A stretch of DNA of 64,000 bases from contig NW_006768769.1 in the NCBI RefSeq assembly GCF_000204055.1, positions 1,105,794 to 1,169,793 of the forward strand. Direction: 5' to 3'. The notes beneath the pieces were generated by a model, which did not search any database, was not told the origin of the DNA, and saw only the letters and a list, made by a program, of their open reading frames with translations. This stretch comes from Melampsora larici-populina 98AG31 (taxonomy: Eukaryota; Basidiomycota; Pucciniomycetes; Pucciniales; Melampsoraceae). Below, piece after piece: positions 23,669 to 35,600 of this stretch; the stretch's first letter is position 1; every line of letters begins with the position of its first letter. Position numbers and translations under genes: made by a program.

Positions 23669-24808
23669 GATGTAAGTTTTTGAAACCGGATGAGGAAATA
23701 AGAGGTTGCTTGAAGACAGGAAAATTGTAACTTTCTAATAGACTCTATTAACTTGAAACACTCAATGAAGTACGATGAAAAAGGCAATAAGAAGAAGTTC
23801 TTATATCGATAACTTCCGCTCAGAAAAAACAAGTAATTTGAAGATACAAACTTATGCGATGAAAAGAATTTAAAGCTTTGAAGTCAAAGAGAAACGATAG
23901 ATTGATCACAAAACTACGATATATTTAGGAACAATGTGAATGTTTATACGAGTACTTGAATCATTCTCGAAGTTCTCATTTCATATATAGAAAAGAGAAA
24001 GGTTTGAACTTGATGAAATGATTATGGAACTTATCAAAGCGGAAAGTCAAGGTAGATCATTTTAAGACTGCACTGAACATTTCTTTCATTGAGGGATTCA
24101 ATACCAATAACCCAAACTGCGCTGCGAAGTCAGTTAACCAACGATATTCTATTTGAATTGATTTCTTGGGTCAAAGCTGCCGCGGATCTTCGGTGACGAT
24201 CAGCTTGGTTGCTCGTGCGACGAGCTTAGGTGTAGCCTTTTAGGAAACCGATCCAAGGGTTATTTTAATGTTTCCATAGCCATTAAAGAAAAAAATTCTT
24301 TAAGCTATCCGCGGATCCAACTTGTGAGAGCGAGATAAATAATTAGCGAAGCTTGAGATATGGAAAATACTCGGGTTAATAACTTTTTGGGGCCAGTCAG
24401 ATTACATAAAATCAATGTGAACCTTGATTATTCTTTATAGTGTCAGTGCAACTGTAACGGATAAATTATCTTAAGCTACCACTTAAACTTTCTTATGAGA
24501 AAGACTCAAGTTCGGGTTTTGGAGAGAGAAAAGAGATCATATCGAATGAGTTTGATCAGAGCTACCAAGGAAGGCAAGAAGGTGATGTTATCGTAATGGT
24601 AAAGTCGAATGATTTATTGGGATTCTTTTTTGAATTGCATTTTGTTTAGCGAGAACATATTGAAGACTACAAAGAACGTCATTAATGATCAGGATCATGA
24701 TACCATGTAAGGTTATCATGGAATTGACATCAAGTTGCATGTGATTTTAGACGCATATGCAATTTGAAATTGAAGGCTATTCGCACCCATGCGGCGACCG
24801 GAATATAC
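23669..24808. other. Upstream region of the Ser/Thr-rich gene and left flank of the large transposon
   Basis: The first few hundred bases should be the promoter of the minus-strand gene. From about 24080 the sequence becomes patchier in composition (GC-rich islands such as 24180-24330), suggesting older repeats. No gene was recognised. The last bases (24809-24817, CGCCAAGCA) are the target duplication of the next element. Confidence 0.5.
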
Positions 24809-24817
24809 CGCCAAGCA

Positions 24818-25111
24818 CAAACTTAACTAAGTCCAACTCGCGTGGCCCCGTCGGTACAGGTACCACGTACCTCCGAGCGCCAGCGAGGGACTTACGCCTA
24901 ATCCCAATATTCAAGCGTGAGATCAGGGAGGGCTTTTGCCCAAAATCTCCTGTCGCACCTGCACTCTCTGTTTCATTATCAACGCGCGGTGAGCGTATAA
25001 TAAAAATTGGGCGCACCCCTGCTGTCTATCATTTGGCACTCTACATGGCTCATCGGCCCTAAAACTGAGAACAGCATGAGCTCAAATTCACTTGGCGCTA
25101 TCACCGGGGCC
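24818..25111 (+). repeat. Left terminal inverted repeat (294 bp)
   Basis: Begins CAAACTTAACTAAGTCC. The first about 75 bases can fold: AAGTCC.aa.CTCGC pairs with GCGAGGGACTT around a GC-rich loop containing GGTACAGGTACC. It ends in CACCGGGGCC. Confidence 0.85.
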
Positions 25112-25299
25112 GTACATGACTCAAGAGTGACTGCGGCGTCCAAGAGGCCTGTATCATGGACGAAATGGACAAAACCAGAATGACAAACTGCATTTTGTGA
25201 TTGAGCAGATCTCGCCAAGTACACAAAATCCACCACCTCATAGCTCCACCCTTGTCGTACCACAATATTTGTTCACTGCTTGCCCACCGTCCAACCAGA
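25112..25299. promoter_or_regulatory. Upstream region of the helicase gene
   Basis: 188 bases between the left TIR and the chosen helicase ATG. The same frame is open further upstream without a better ATG, so promoter and 5' UTR probably lie here and in the TIR. Confidence 0.4.
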
Positions 25300-27995
25300 A
25301 TGCTGCGTAGGAGTATTTCCGCGGCCAATGCCGAAAATCTAGCGCTGCGTATGGCCAAATCAATCACTGCACGGCCAAAACTGCGGAACGAACTGACTGG
25401 TGTCAGTGAAGAGCGCCAAGCCGAAATCATTGGCGAGCTATTCCTTTCGAAATATCTTTACCCCGCGCGAGCTCAGCAAATCGAGGCCGTGGTGCACCTG
25501 ATCAATGGAAGAAACACCTTCCTCTTGGCTGGTACCGGTTTCGAAAAGAGCCGTGTCCCCGAATTGCTTTATCTGGCATACGACGAGGGCTATGCGCCAA
25601 TTATCCTGAGCATCAACCCATTGGATGCTCTAGGAGACGATCAAGTCAGTGCCGATGGATTGGTCACTGTAATCATATCACTGACCACGCCTACATGTTG
25701 GTGTAACAGGTCAGCGAGAAAGAAAGTGTGCAGTTGAATGGTGTCAACTTAACTGGACCCAACTGCACCCGGGAGACCTCCGATGTGATACTCAAAGGGA
25801 AATATACTTTTGTCTATGTGGTATATACAATCGACTCGCCGTGGTCTTGATGTCCAAGATACTGACATGTTTTTTGGATGTTTAACCGGTGGTAGAGCCC
25901 AGAGATTGCGTTAACGAGTGATGTTTTCGATCGATTGTGGGCGGATCCAAATTTTCAGAGCAGGTTGGTGCTCAACGTGGTCGACGAAGCCCACATGGTA
26001 TATACCTGGGGGCTGGTCGAGTCCGGCCAAGCTAAAAGGTTGGCAAGCTGGACAAGAGTTCACGACGGCGGAGCCTTCAGACCCTCCTATGGACAACTAG
26101 CCCGGCGTTTCCTGGCCTCCGACAAGGTACCTCTGTTATTAATGTCCGCGACTTGTACTCCTCAAGCAATTCATGCGATTATTGTGAACCTTAAGTTGGA
26201 TTCACAAGATATACGTTTTGTACGCGCTGAACTAAGCCGTCCCGAATTGCGTCTGATACGAAGAACGTTCAAGCGACCCCTGAAAGCATCATTAAAGAAT
26301 CTATTCAGTCATCATACTTTCACTCCAACATCTTCTGTACCTCCAACTCTGATTTATTCGGGTACTCAAAATGCAACTCTGGATTACTTACAGCTCATTA
26401 ATCATGCCCGAGGTCAACCTTTTGAAACTAGCAACGGTGAATCTCATTTTGCACGCCGTTACCACGCCACCACCGGGGATAACGCGAAACTTTCCGCAGT
26501 GGAGGCATTTGTGAATGGAAATCTGCAAGTTATTTGCTGCACGCTCTCCCTTGGCCTAGGCCAGAACTGGCATCGCGTACGCCGTGTTGTTATTGTGGGA
26601 CGACAAGATCCCTGCAACTTTATCCAGATGTCTGGATGTTGCGGTCGCGATGGAACACGTGGCCTTGGTTTTCTTTTGGTCGAACATTGTCGAGCCAACG
26701 GCAAGAACGCCATTGAGGATTTCGATGATTGTTCAGTAATGAGTGATGATGACCAAATGGACGCCCTCGCTCTGACACCGGTCTGCCTGCGAGTGGCTCT
26801 GGCTGTGGATCTGGAGTAAGTGTTAGTTGGAATTTCTACAAGTAACGAATGCCTGTTGACATGGTGTTTGACACAGGCACGGCTACATCCCCTTACACGG
26901 TGATTCGTTGGTTGTAACTGCAGAAGTTACTCGTCAACGGGCGGCTGGAATGGCTGCCTGTGACTGCTCAAACTGTAAACCGGATGACGCGGAAGCGCTA
27001 TGGCTCGCACAACCCTGTCTCACCAACGCGAACTTTCAAGCGGCCCTTGACATGGATGAACTCCAGCTTCTCAACCTAATTGCAACACTCCCCAATACCC
27101 CACTGCCTCCGGTAGTTGACTTACCTCACGTCGCGATGCTCTGCGGTCCTGATGACCCCATTTTGGAGTGTCCCATACTTGAAAGACTAGTCACGCGTTT
27201 GGAACGCGCTTTCGCGGCCTTCTGGCACACACGCTACACTCAGCCTTGTCACCTAGGCCCCGACGATTACTTCGGACGAGATCTGGCATGGGACCTAGCC
27301 AAGAACGTGGATTTACTGCGTGAACCACATGATTTCGGTGTGGTACTAGCCAGCGAGGCCATCAAAGGCCAATACAACTGCCTCTTTGCAGCCTTGACAG
27401 AGTGGAAGGACAACGATTCTGCGACGGTGGCCATCTCGCAAGCGGCTGCGCGAAGGAAAGCGGTCTCACGCCCTCCAACAAAGCCTGTTCAGTCAGTCGA
27501 AGGAGCTCTTCTGTCAAAGCGCCGTGCCGACGCCGAAAAACTGGCCACCAAAGAGGCCAGGCTGCTCGAGAGACAGCAACTCGCGCTGGATAAGGCTAAT
27601 GAGAAGGCTGCCAACCTCGCGCGGAAGCTAGAGGAGAAGGCTCAAGCCGAGGAGGCTCGAGCCGCTTTGAAGGCGCAAGTGGCCCTTGAAAAGGCTCACT
27701 TGCGTGCCCAGCAGAAAGAGGCGCAAGCTTCTGCCACGTCTGATAAGCGGCGGAAACGTTCAGGAGGGTCTCAAGCTGACCCAGATCGTGCTAACAAGCG
27801 CGTATCACAGGTTGGTCATGTTCGCTGTTCATTCCATGGTGTATATTCATCATGTGCGCTAATGATGATTAATATGTACAATATTTCACTCCTCTCCAGG
27901 ATATTCCGCACTTTGACAGTCCCACGCTGACAACACGTCAGCAGCACCCCAGCGAAATCGGGATTTTCGACCCGCGACTAGGTCCGCGCGAATAA
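25300..27995 (+). CDS. RecQ-like superfamily 2 DNA helicase, transposon-borne (5 exons)
   Basis: Exons 25300-25644, 25710-25820, 25896-26815, 26877-27810 and 27900-27995 join to 801 residues without a stop. Motifs in order: a Q-like motif (ARAQQIEAV), motif I region AGTGFEKSRVPE, SPEIAL, DEAH box (VVDEAHMVYTWG), motif III (LLMSAT), YHATTGDNAK, CTLSLGLGQNW, motif VI region QMSGCCGRDG, a CDCSNC cysteine pair, then an Ala/Glu/Lys coiled coil. This layout is that of repeat-associated RecQ-like helicases of rust fungi. Two key positions are altered: motif I has Glu where GKS needs Gly (GFEKS), and motif VI has Cys for the first Arg (GCCGRDG rather than GRCGRDG). Both fit single C-to-T or G-to-A changes and should abolish ATPase activity. 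Its 3' end overlaps the DUF6589-type gene on the other strand. Confidence 0.85.
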
Positions 27996-30737
27996 GCTTC
28001 AGCATGTTCCGCTGACCGGCCTTCCATACGTTGGTAACGGCTGGAGATGGGCGTCTGGCCCGTGTTTTGCCCAAATGCTCTTTGGCATAAGCGAGGAATG
28101 CCAAAAGCGAGGGGACTGAGATGGCGTTGTGGTTGTTTTGGAATATCAAGGTGTGACCGGAGTGAATTTTGAACAGCTGCATGAGTTTTCAGAGCTGGGT
28201 CACGGCATAACCATCATGTCAGCTACTATCGCAATGCATTCAAGTTGATTCGAAGCATACCAAAGGGATAATGTTGGAAAGACGCTCAATGAGCCTTCTG
28301 ATATCCGTTCCATGACCCTGGGTGTACGCACATGAATGAGTCACAGCGTGTCATGATCTGCGAGGATGACAAAAGTGAGGAGGCGTTTGACTTAATCGCT
28401 CACAGTGTTGTTATAGACCCGCTTCAAATAAAAAATGCTGATTTCAAGATATTCATCTATTGGGAGCCAGTGATCCGATTGCCCGTTTGAGGGAATCAGA
28501 AGTGAATGCTTGATAGCATGTGCAATCGGTGCAGGCAGGTCTTATTCCAGGAGGAGTACGATTCGGGGGATATGTCTAGCATAATGAGATAGTCCCTGCA
28601 CCCATTGAGCCATCACGGCCCAAGTTTTCCACATAAGCATCAGTCGGCCTATATCTCCAGCACGTGTGGCCTCGTGCGCCTCGACGACCGTGGCGAAGTC
28701 TCGGAGTCTCAACATCAAGTTGTACCGTGTAGGGTCATCCATTTGCCTCGCGTTTTCAAGGGCTTTCCCGTCAAAGTATGTATTCCAAATAGTATCAAAG
28801 AGTCTTTGGCAGCTGGGAAGTTGTGTGAGATCGATTGTGGAATCTGACTCCAAGGTTTCGCTGGGGGTCAGCCCAATCTGTCAGTTAACCTTGCTCATTT
28901 GCCTGATACATTGGTACTTGGCGCTACTGGAACTAACCGTATGATATGGACGAGATTCGCTTTGTGGAGCAATCGGGTTGAACGCATGATAGTATTGAAG
29001 TCCTGGGACGCTACCGGTTTCTTGTACTCACCTCCCAAAGCAAACAAACTCCGCCACGCCCCCGAATCGTCGCCATTGTCCGATTTACCCCAATGGTGGG
29101 TTAGCAGCGCTTCGGTCACGTTCCACGTGGTGTGGGCCCCTCCGAAGATGGAGAGGACCCATTCCATGCCTTCTACCGAATCAATGGGTGGGTACCTTTT
29201 CATACGCAGACTTTCCAAAAGCTGATTTGAGCCAACATCTCCGCCAGCGACTAATAGGCTCTCCGCGTACTTCGTCTTATCCAAACCAATTTGTTTGATT
29301 ACCTCGTCAATTACGCGCGAAACCCCTTCATCAGAAGAATCGGGTGCGTCCATCATGCGCAGGAAATGAATATTAGCCTGATGCATTTTGATTGGGTCCA
29401 GCGGTGGCGGTTGTGTGGCCAACGTTGGCAAATTTGCGTGTTCTGGCGCCCCAGAAATCTGACCGACATGTTCGGCAAGAGCTTTTGCCAGTTGAGCTTT
29501 AACGACGGCAACCCAGTGGTCCGCTTCCGCAGGAGTAGGGCAAAATGAGGACATCTGGACCGTTTTGCGGTCGGCGCTAGCCATCGCGTCTAGGAAGGTC
29601 GATAATCGAGCCACTTCTTCACTACACTTAGCCTGTAAACAACTACGCACCACGATAAAGAACCCCCAGGTTCCGTGGAAAAGTCTTGATGACGCCTCGA
29701 TGCGAGTATTGTGAATCTTCAGATGGATGTCAATGTTGTCATAGATTAGTAAGGGCAGGAGCTTGTGATTTAATTTGAACAGCTCCATCATCCGGTCTTC
29801 TTGTAAGACTCGGAGATGTTCCATTGCTTGCAAAGTGCTACTCCTCGAAGTGGTCATGCCATGGCAGTTGAGCCACTCGTTGATTTGGCAAGATATCCCT
29901 CCTGCATATCCCATCAAAGCATTCGCCATTGGTAGAGCATTGCTACGGCGGTTGCACGTGAGACCTATCATCGCACACACCATGATGGGTACCTGGGAGG
30001 CAGGCGATTGTTATCAGTCTATAAATCGTAGATACTAGCAATGATGGCGCGCACCTTTGCGAGCTTGTGTGACACTTGATCTGCGAGTGTTCCCTTGACA
30101 TAAACCAGATTCTCCATCGACATCACCGTGGCGTCCTCGGCATTTTCGTCCAAACCAGGGCTACTCGCTAGATCGTCAATGAAGGAGGCAGTTGTCGAGG
30201 TGGAAGGTTGGGATAGGCCAGGCAATTGTTCGCCTTCAATGTCATCGAGGTCCTTGGGGTCTGCATGATTCAGGGCTTGGGCTAGCTTCCGATGGATTAG
30301 TGAGTATAGGAATCTCATCCCAGTCTTGACTTGGGCCTCGCGAAGGCCTTCTGATGCCTCACTAAAAAAGTCAGGCGTGATGCGATTAGAGCTGACGTAG
30401 GCGCCGGTTGGGAAATGGCCGCGAGGTAATTCCTGAGCAATTACTATTTCCGAAGCCTGGGTTAGATAGGACATCAACACTTGGTGAGTGTCTATCGCCA
30501 CAGTTGGAACATCAGACCATTAACCTCTTCCAAAATCAGATCCTCCCAGTCTCGGCGGCCCTCTGGGCAGGACTTCGAATGTTTTCCAAAATTCGTAATG
30601 ATTGAGCGAGTTTGTTCAAAACCCCGGCCAGTCTTCATCAGGCGTCGGCGATATACGATTTCGGGATCGGCAGATGACATGAACGTCACCATGAACTGTT
30701 TGGGAGCTAGATCCAGCTCAGCTAGGTATTTCAACAC
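27886..30737 (-). pseudogene. DUF6589-type protein gene, disrupted (candidate transposase)
   Basis: Segments read on the minus strand: 30492-30737 (ELDLAPKQFMVTFMSSADPE, then YRRRLM), 30055-30501 after a one-base frameshift near 30500, an intron ending at VPIMVCAMIGLTCN, 28895-29990 (LLIYDNIDIHLKIHN; GGDVGSNQLLESLR; FGGAHTTWNVTEALL), 28542-28860, and later pieces to about 27886 (GHGTDIRRLIERLSN; GAADVLSAWDC). The YDNI, GDxxxNQLL and HTTWN blocks in that order are what I associate with DUF6589 proteins of basidiomycete repeats. Breaks: the frameshift, and TAA at 28542-28544 in mid-frame followed by good coding (DLPAPIAHAIKHSLLIPSNG). The three Asp/His blocks could be a divergent RNase-H-like catalytic core (inference). 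The true N-terminus is not certain. Confidence 0.65.
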
Positions 30738-31512
30738 CTGAAGTGTTCAGGACACAGTGCTACTTGGTCGCAGGTTGGCCCGAGGTACTGCCTTAGGAGG
30801 CATCGAGGGTCAGTGGTAACGTCTTTAGCCACAATGTGGAAATATCAACTGGTCAGAGTCCAGATCCCAAGGTATGGAATCAGAACCGTCTCCACCTCTG
30901 TGTCTATTATTTCTCTGTGGCCATCTTAGTTGTAACATTCTTCCATCGATATTGAACCTGGTCAAATCCACCCAGGTGTTTACCTATCAAAGCCTCCAGG
31001 CCTAAACCCCGTTCTCGAGACAAACGGGGGAAGCTCCCAGGAGCGCAGGCATTCACTCCGCGCCTGGTGAAACGAATCGGTAAAGCAGGATCAATGGTGG
31101 TGCTCCCACACCATGCCCAAAAGGGGAAAATTGGCACGAGCAAGACTCATATTTAATCGCACGAGCAGTGCAAGTGCGCGTTTTCGCACAGGAAGCCTCC
31201 GTTTCGCTATTGAAGTGTTTGAGGCCAACAACCCCAAATAACAAAACCGATGGCCTGGCTTGGTGCGAATTACAATAACTCAAGTGACCATGTCCCAAAT
31301 GGGCAAGCGCGAGGACGTGGTCAACACGCTGCAGAGTTTCAGGCCGCGACACCACGTGTTGCGTTTCGCGGAAGAGTGGCAAATTGGGTCAGTCCAGCGG
31401 GTCCCTCGAAGGAGGTCCTTATAACTATCTCTCCACACTTGTGCTCTTGCGACCCTTCTGCATCACTTACACATAATTCCGGGTACCGTTGAAGCAAGGT
31501 TGAATCTTTCAC
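30738..31512. promoter_or_regulatory. Divergent intergenic region inside the outer element
   Basis: Between the 5' end of the DUF6589-type gene and the short plus-strand gene starting at 31513. GC-rich, with several short overlapping open frames on both strands but none with family similarity. It is probably the bidirectional promoter. Confidence 0.4.
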
Positions 31513-31744
31513 ATGATTCCGTACCACGACCCTCTGCTGGATCTTGACAGTGTGATTGGGAGAATCACGGATACCATCGAAGGGGAAGGGCTCACTGTCG
31601 ACACCTTCATAGACGCCGTGGATGGACCGTTGCCCACCTCGATTGCAGAAAATCAATCATTATCACCAGCGACTTTGACGCTATTTCGGCAGACTGTCGA
31701 AATAATTGAATTCATCGAGATCAGCAGCATGAATGTATGGGGGT
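31513..31744 (+). pseudogene. 5' part of a small DUF6589-N-terminus-like gene, cut by the KDZ insertion
   Basis: Open from ATG 31513 (MIPYHDPLLDLDSVIGRITD, then TIEGEGLTVDTFIDAV) to the KDZ insertion at 31745. GLTVDTFI resembles the LTPKxFM opening of DUF6589 proteins. After the KDZ element the frame continues (42212 onward), and a downstream exon-like stretch reads DGDTVWREFIQEQ, again like the W..FI..EA block of that family. It may be a second, shorter paralogue divergent from the main gene. Function unknown. Confidence 0.3.
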
Positions 31745-32070
31745 CACCTGTGGCTACCCGACGGCCCCGACATACTCCCTACATATAGACGAACCTTGAA
31801 GCCGGAGGACCTCCGTTATTGCGCATGCAGACATAACAGACGGATCAGACCTCCCCCTATTACACCTTTTCTCAACATTTCTCTCAAGGAGAAGGGGTTT
31901 TATGCTTTTCAGATCCCTTTGATCATCACACAATCAACCTGAGAAAATTTTTGAATTTTCAATCAAATGAAGTCAAAAATTGCAAGGTAGCAGACATGTC
32001 TGCATCCATCAGACATGTCTGCACCTATATGTAAGTCAGACATGTCTGTGTATGTAAATCAGACATGTCC
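31745..32070 (+). repeat. KDZ left terminal inverted repeat
   Basis: Matches 41878-42203 in inverse orientation through TCAAATGAAGTCAAAAATTG and the first AGACATGTCTG copies, with scattered mismatches. The boundary is approximate. Confidence 0.8.
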
Positions 32071-32096
32071 GTGATCAAAACAAAGTCAGACATCAG
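31992..32096. repeat. Left subterminal AGACATGTCTG palindrome array
   Basis: Three perfect and about two degenerate copies (AGACATGTCCG, CAGACACATCTG) of an 11-base palindrome, spaced about 18-27 bases. Probably transposase binding sites by analogy with subterminal arrays of other DNA transposons. Confidence 0.7.
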
Positions 32097-32659
32097 ACAC
32101 ATCTGCACATGTACCATTCCCCATCCACCCATCAATTCTACCCACCAATCCATCCATCACGATTCTTCACCTTCCATTGATGAAATCGAATCACCGCTCA
32201 AAGACACCAACTCCACCAACAGAGTTATCAATTCTCAAGACACATCATGCATCTCAAGATCGACCGTACCAGCAATCATCTGAATATTGAAATACCGATC
32301 AAAAGCCTCAAACTAAAACAAATAGAGTTACATTGTACAACAAAGATCTTTATGCAGCTCAATTCATATCATTCATCAATGCAATCTATGCAGCTCGACA
32401 CCAACCGCACTGGAATTATCTTTATCTGTTCTATCAACTGAAGACTGAAACACGGATCGAAAGCTTAAAACAAAAACAAAGAGATCTACATTTTCACACT
32501 ATGCAGCTCAACACCGATTGGACCAACCACACTACGCAGCTCAACAAATAACGACCGGACCAATCACATCCAGAAGTGACCTTGTCATTATTCATATCAT
32601 CTCGATCTATCCTTGTTCCCCACTTCTAAACTCTCTCAATCACTCCAACTCCGAAAACT

Positions 32660-35600
32660 ATGGCCGACTCTACTGACATCCAAGGACTCTATTCAAAGCC
32701 AGCAAAGAAGAAACCTCGTAAGAAAATGAGCCGTTCCGCCCAGCAACAGGCTGAGATGGACAAGCTTGACGAAGAATGGCAGCAACCAAAGATCAACGCA
32801 CTTCACACAGCCTTACAACCACCTGTACCAGATGTTCCCCCGGCTCAAGATCACCCTGTTCCGGACCTCGCCTATCTACTTGATCTCCGTCTAGAAGATC
32901 AACCACCTCCACTCAACATCGATCCTCATCCCAATCCTGATGAACAGCCAAACGCGCCTCCCCAAAACTTCACTCAACATGTCTCCAGCGATGATTATCA
33001 CATTCGACGACTTCGAGAATATGAGCAATGGAAAATTGTCTTGCGACCTATGTTTGTAGCGTACATGCAATGTGCAGATAAGACATCTGAATGGTGGGAT
33101 GAGCAAGTGTGGAATACGGATTTTCACCGGTGCTCGTGTAAGGTTAAAGAAGGATCCGGGCGGTTTGTAGATTTAATTGATATATTTTGTAAGTTTCATT
33201 TTTTATTGACAGTTTCATTTCATCATGTCTTCTCTATCCGCTATGAGATTCTATATCTAGATATAGGCTGACAGATACGTCTTACAACATACAGCTCGCA
33301 AGAAGCAGAAGATCAAATTCTGTGATTGCCCCGACCAGGTTCGGTTAATCAACATGGGTTATATAGGCGGAACCCCGACCCACCCAGCAACCGCGTTCTC
33401 TATCCGAGTCCTTCGACACTATCACTTACTATGGAAATTCTCCTCAACAGCAATCCAACCGTTCTGCCTCTCCTTAGACAGGGGTCTAGATGCTCACAGT
33501 CCACTAATTTTAGTCGAAGGCACAAACGAGGTAAGTCCTGATTTCACAAGATGTTCTAGTACCACAGATATTAACCATATTCTTTAGCCTCGTCTTTGGC
33601 GAAAGCCTTTCTCATGCGCGGTCGACGCCTACCGTCATATGATTTGGATGGAGGATGAGCTTTCAGTCAAAGCTATGGACCTCTCTCCAATCGAGCAGCT
33701 TGCGGCCAATTGCCCTCGATGTTATGGACCAGCAGCACCAATTGCAGACCTCAAGCCCAATGTAGAGGATCAAAAAGATGAACCAGATTTCATCATTTGC
33801 TTCGATGGGAACTTTCAGCAATGGCGACACCTTGCAGCAAGCCAAGAATATAGCAATATCGAGATCACGTACCCGTCTTTATTTTTAGACGCCAAGTTTG
33901 TGGATCAATGGAAACCTGGACCTGGATCAGTTCGAAATAAGGGACGCGAAGAGCCATTGGTGCGTGTTACTTCACAATCACATGATTCTTTTTGTCTCAT
34001 GCTGATATGCCTCGAAAATGATTGTTTAGGATGTGTGTTCTGCATCACACACCGCCGCTGACGACACACGCAATGCTTCATCTTTCAAAGGGTCTGATGA
34101 GTCAGGATTGCTAGGAATGGCGTGTAGGCACGACCACTGCCTGTCCTTTGTCAATATTGTACAGAGCGGGGAGAAGTGTGTAATCTTACTATATCCTTCT
34201 CACACTCTTAAAGTTACACTACGGAAGATCACTGATGTTCTCAATTGACTCGCTTAATGCGTGTCAGAGCTTATTTTGTCCATGCTATGTTAGCCAACTT
34301 CCTTTCAAAGACCAACGAGGATCAGAGTGATCCAAAGCGAGTCGGAATCTTATACGACATTGGTTGTAATCTAGAGAAGGGTATCATCAAGGTTTGTATA
34401 TTTCATTTCCCATTGACCTGTAGTTGAAGCTCATCGTGGATCGATCAAATTCTAGCACAATCTGTTTCAACAAGAACGTGCGAATGGTCAGCTGAAAGTT
34501 GGAACCAGCGCATGGCATGCTTTGGTGCACATATACTCATGTCAACTGAAGTATAATCCACGGCTTCAGAAGGGATTTGGGAGGTCTGATGGTGAAGGTC
34601 TGGAACAAATATGGCGGCGTCTGTCACCGCTCATCAGTTATCTCCGTTATTCATCCAAACAACATCGACTGGATGCCTTGAACTTACTAGCTCTCCATAT
34701 AAATGAGCTCTGTCGGATCAATGCAGGTTTGTCTCACTGTGCTATCATCTTACAAAACTATGTGTCTGACAAAGAAATACATTCCTATCCCTGATGTTTC
34801 AGCACGCTCAGCAGCACACAAACTGACTAAACACGAATCAGATATCAGGATTGCACAGCAAACCCTAGCTCAACTCAATCAAGGACCCAATGCTCAACCT
34901 CGCGAGTATTTTGCGGACCAGTGGGAGAGAAAACGAACTTGCCTACTTGCTTTCTCGACAGACAATACTTCTGCTCGTCTTGAAAAAACTTTAGCTCGGC
35001 TTATTGACCTTGAAGAACAATTACATTCTGCGCAGTGAGTATCATTACCTTCATCTCCCCTCCTACGAAATGACTGTTACTTACTCTCTTTTTGTGCAGT
35101 GTCAAAGTCACCGCGATTCGCTCTAAAAGGCGTAATCAAAGATCAGCAAGTGATGTTGCTGAGCTTGACGATCTACCATCCTCAATACTCCTGATTGAGA
35201 ATGCAATGGAGGAGGTCGCGTGCGAGCTTGGTGGGGATGAGTTCAAGAATCATCCTGCAGTCAAAGGTAAGCAGATCTTCTGTGTTGACATGTTTGCATA
35301 GTAGATTTTGACACGTGCTACTTATCGGATAGATCCTCAAGCCCGTGCAATAGTACGAGTCCGAGTGGCGAAAGGGAAACTTTACGAAGCAAAAGTTGGA
35401 ATCATTGAATTGCAGCGTGATTGGGACGAGCCCCGCCAAGGTAGGTGTCCTGTGGCCTTCTTGGTTTATTGTTTATTTAGACTGGTACTCTCAGGAACCC
35501 GGTCTCAGCAGCGATATAAAGATCTAATGCGAGGTAAACAGAAGGCCTTTCAACAAAAGTATATGGCTTACATCCGACAAGTCAAGAAGTTCAACACAGC

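Noticed and set aside
25300..30737. Signature of repeat-induced point mutation
   Set aside because: Several lesions fit C-to-T or G-to-A, but they are few and the surrounding sequence stays GC-rich and open. This mutation system is not established for rusts.
31053..31700. Overlapping open frames on both strands in the outer element
   Set aside because: Frames are short, overlap each other and have no recognisable similarity. Treated as promoter region except the plus-strand frame at 31513.
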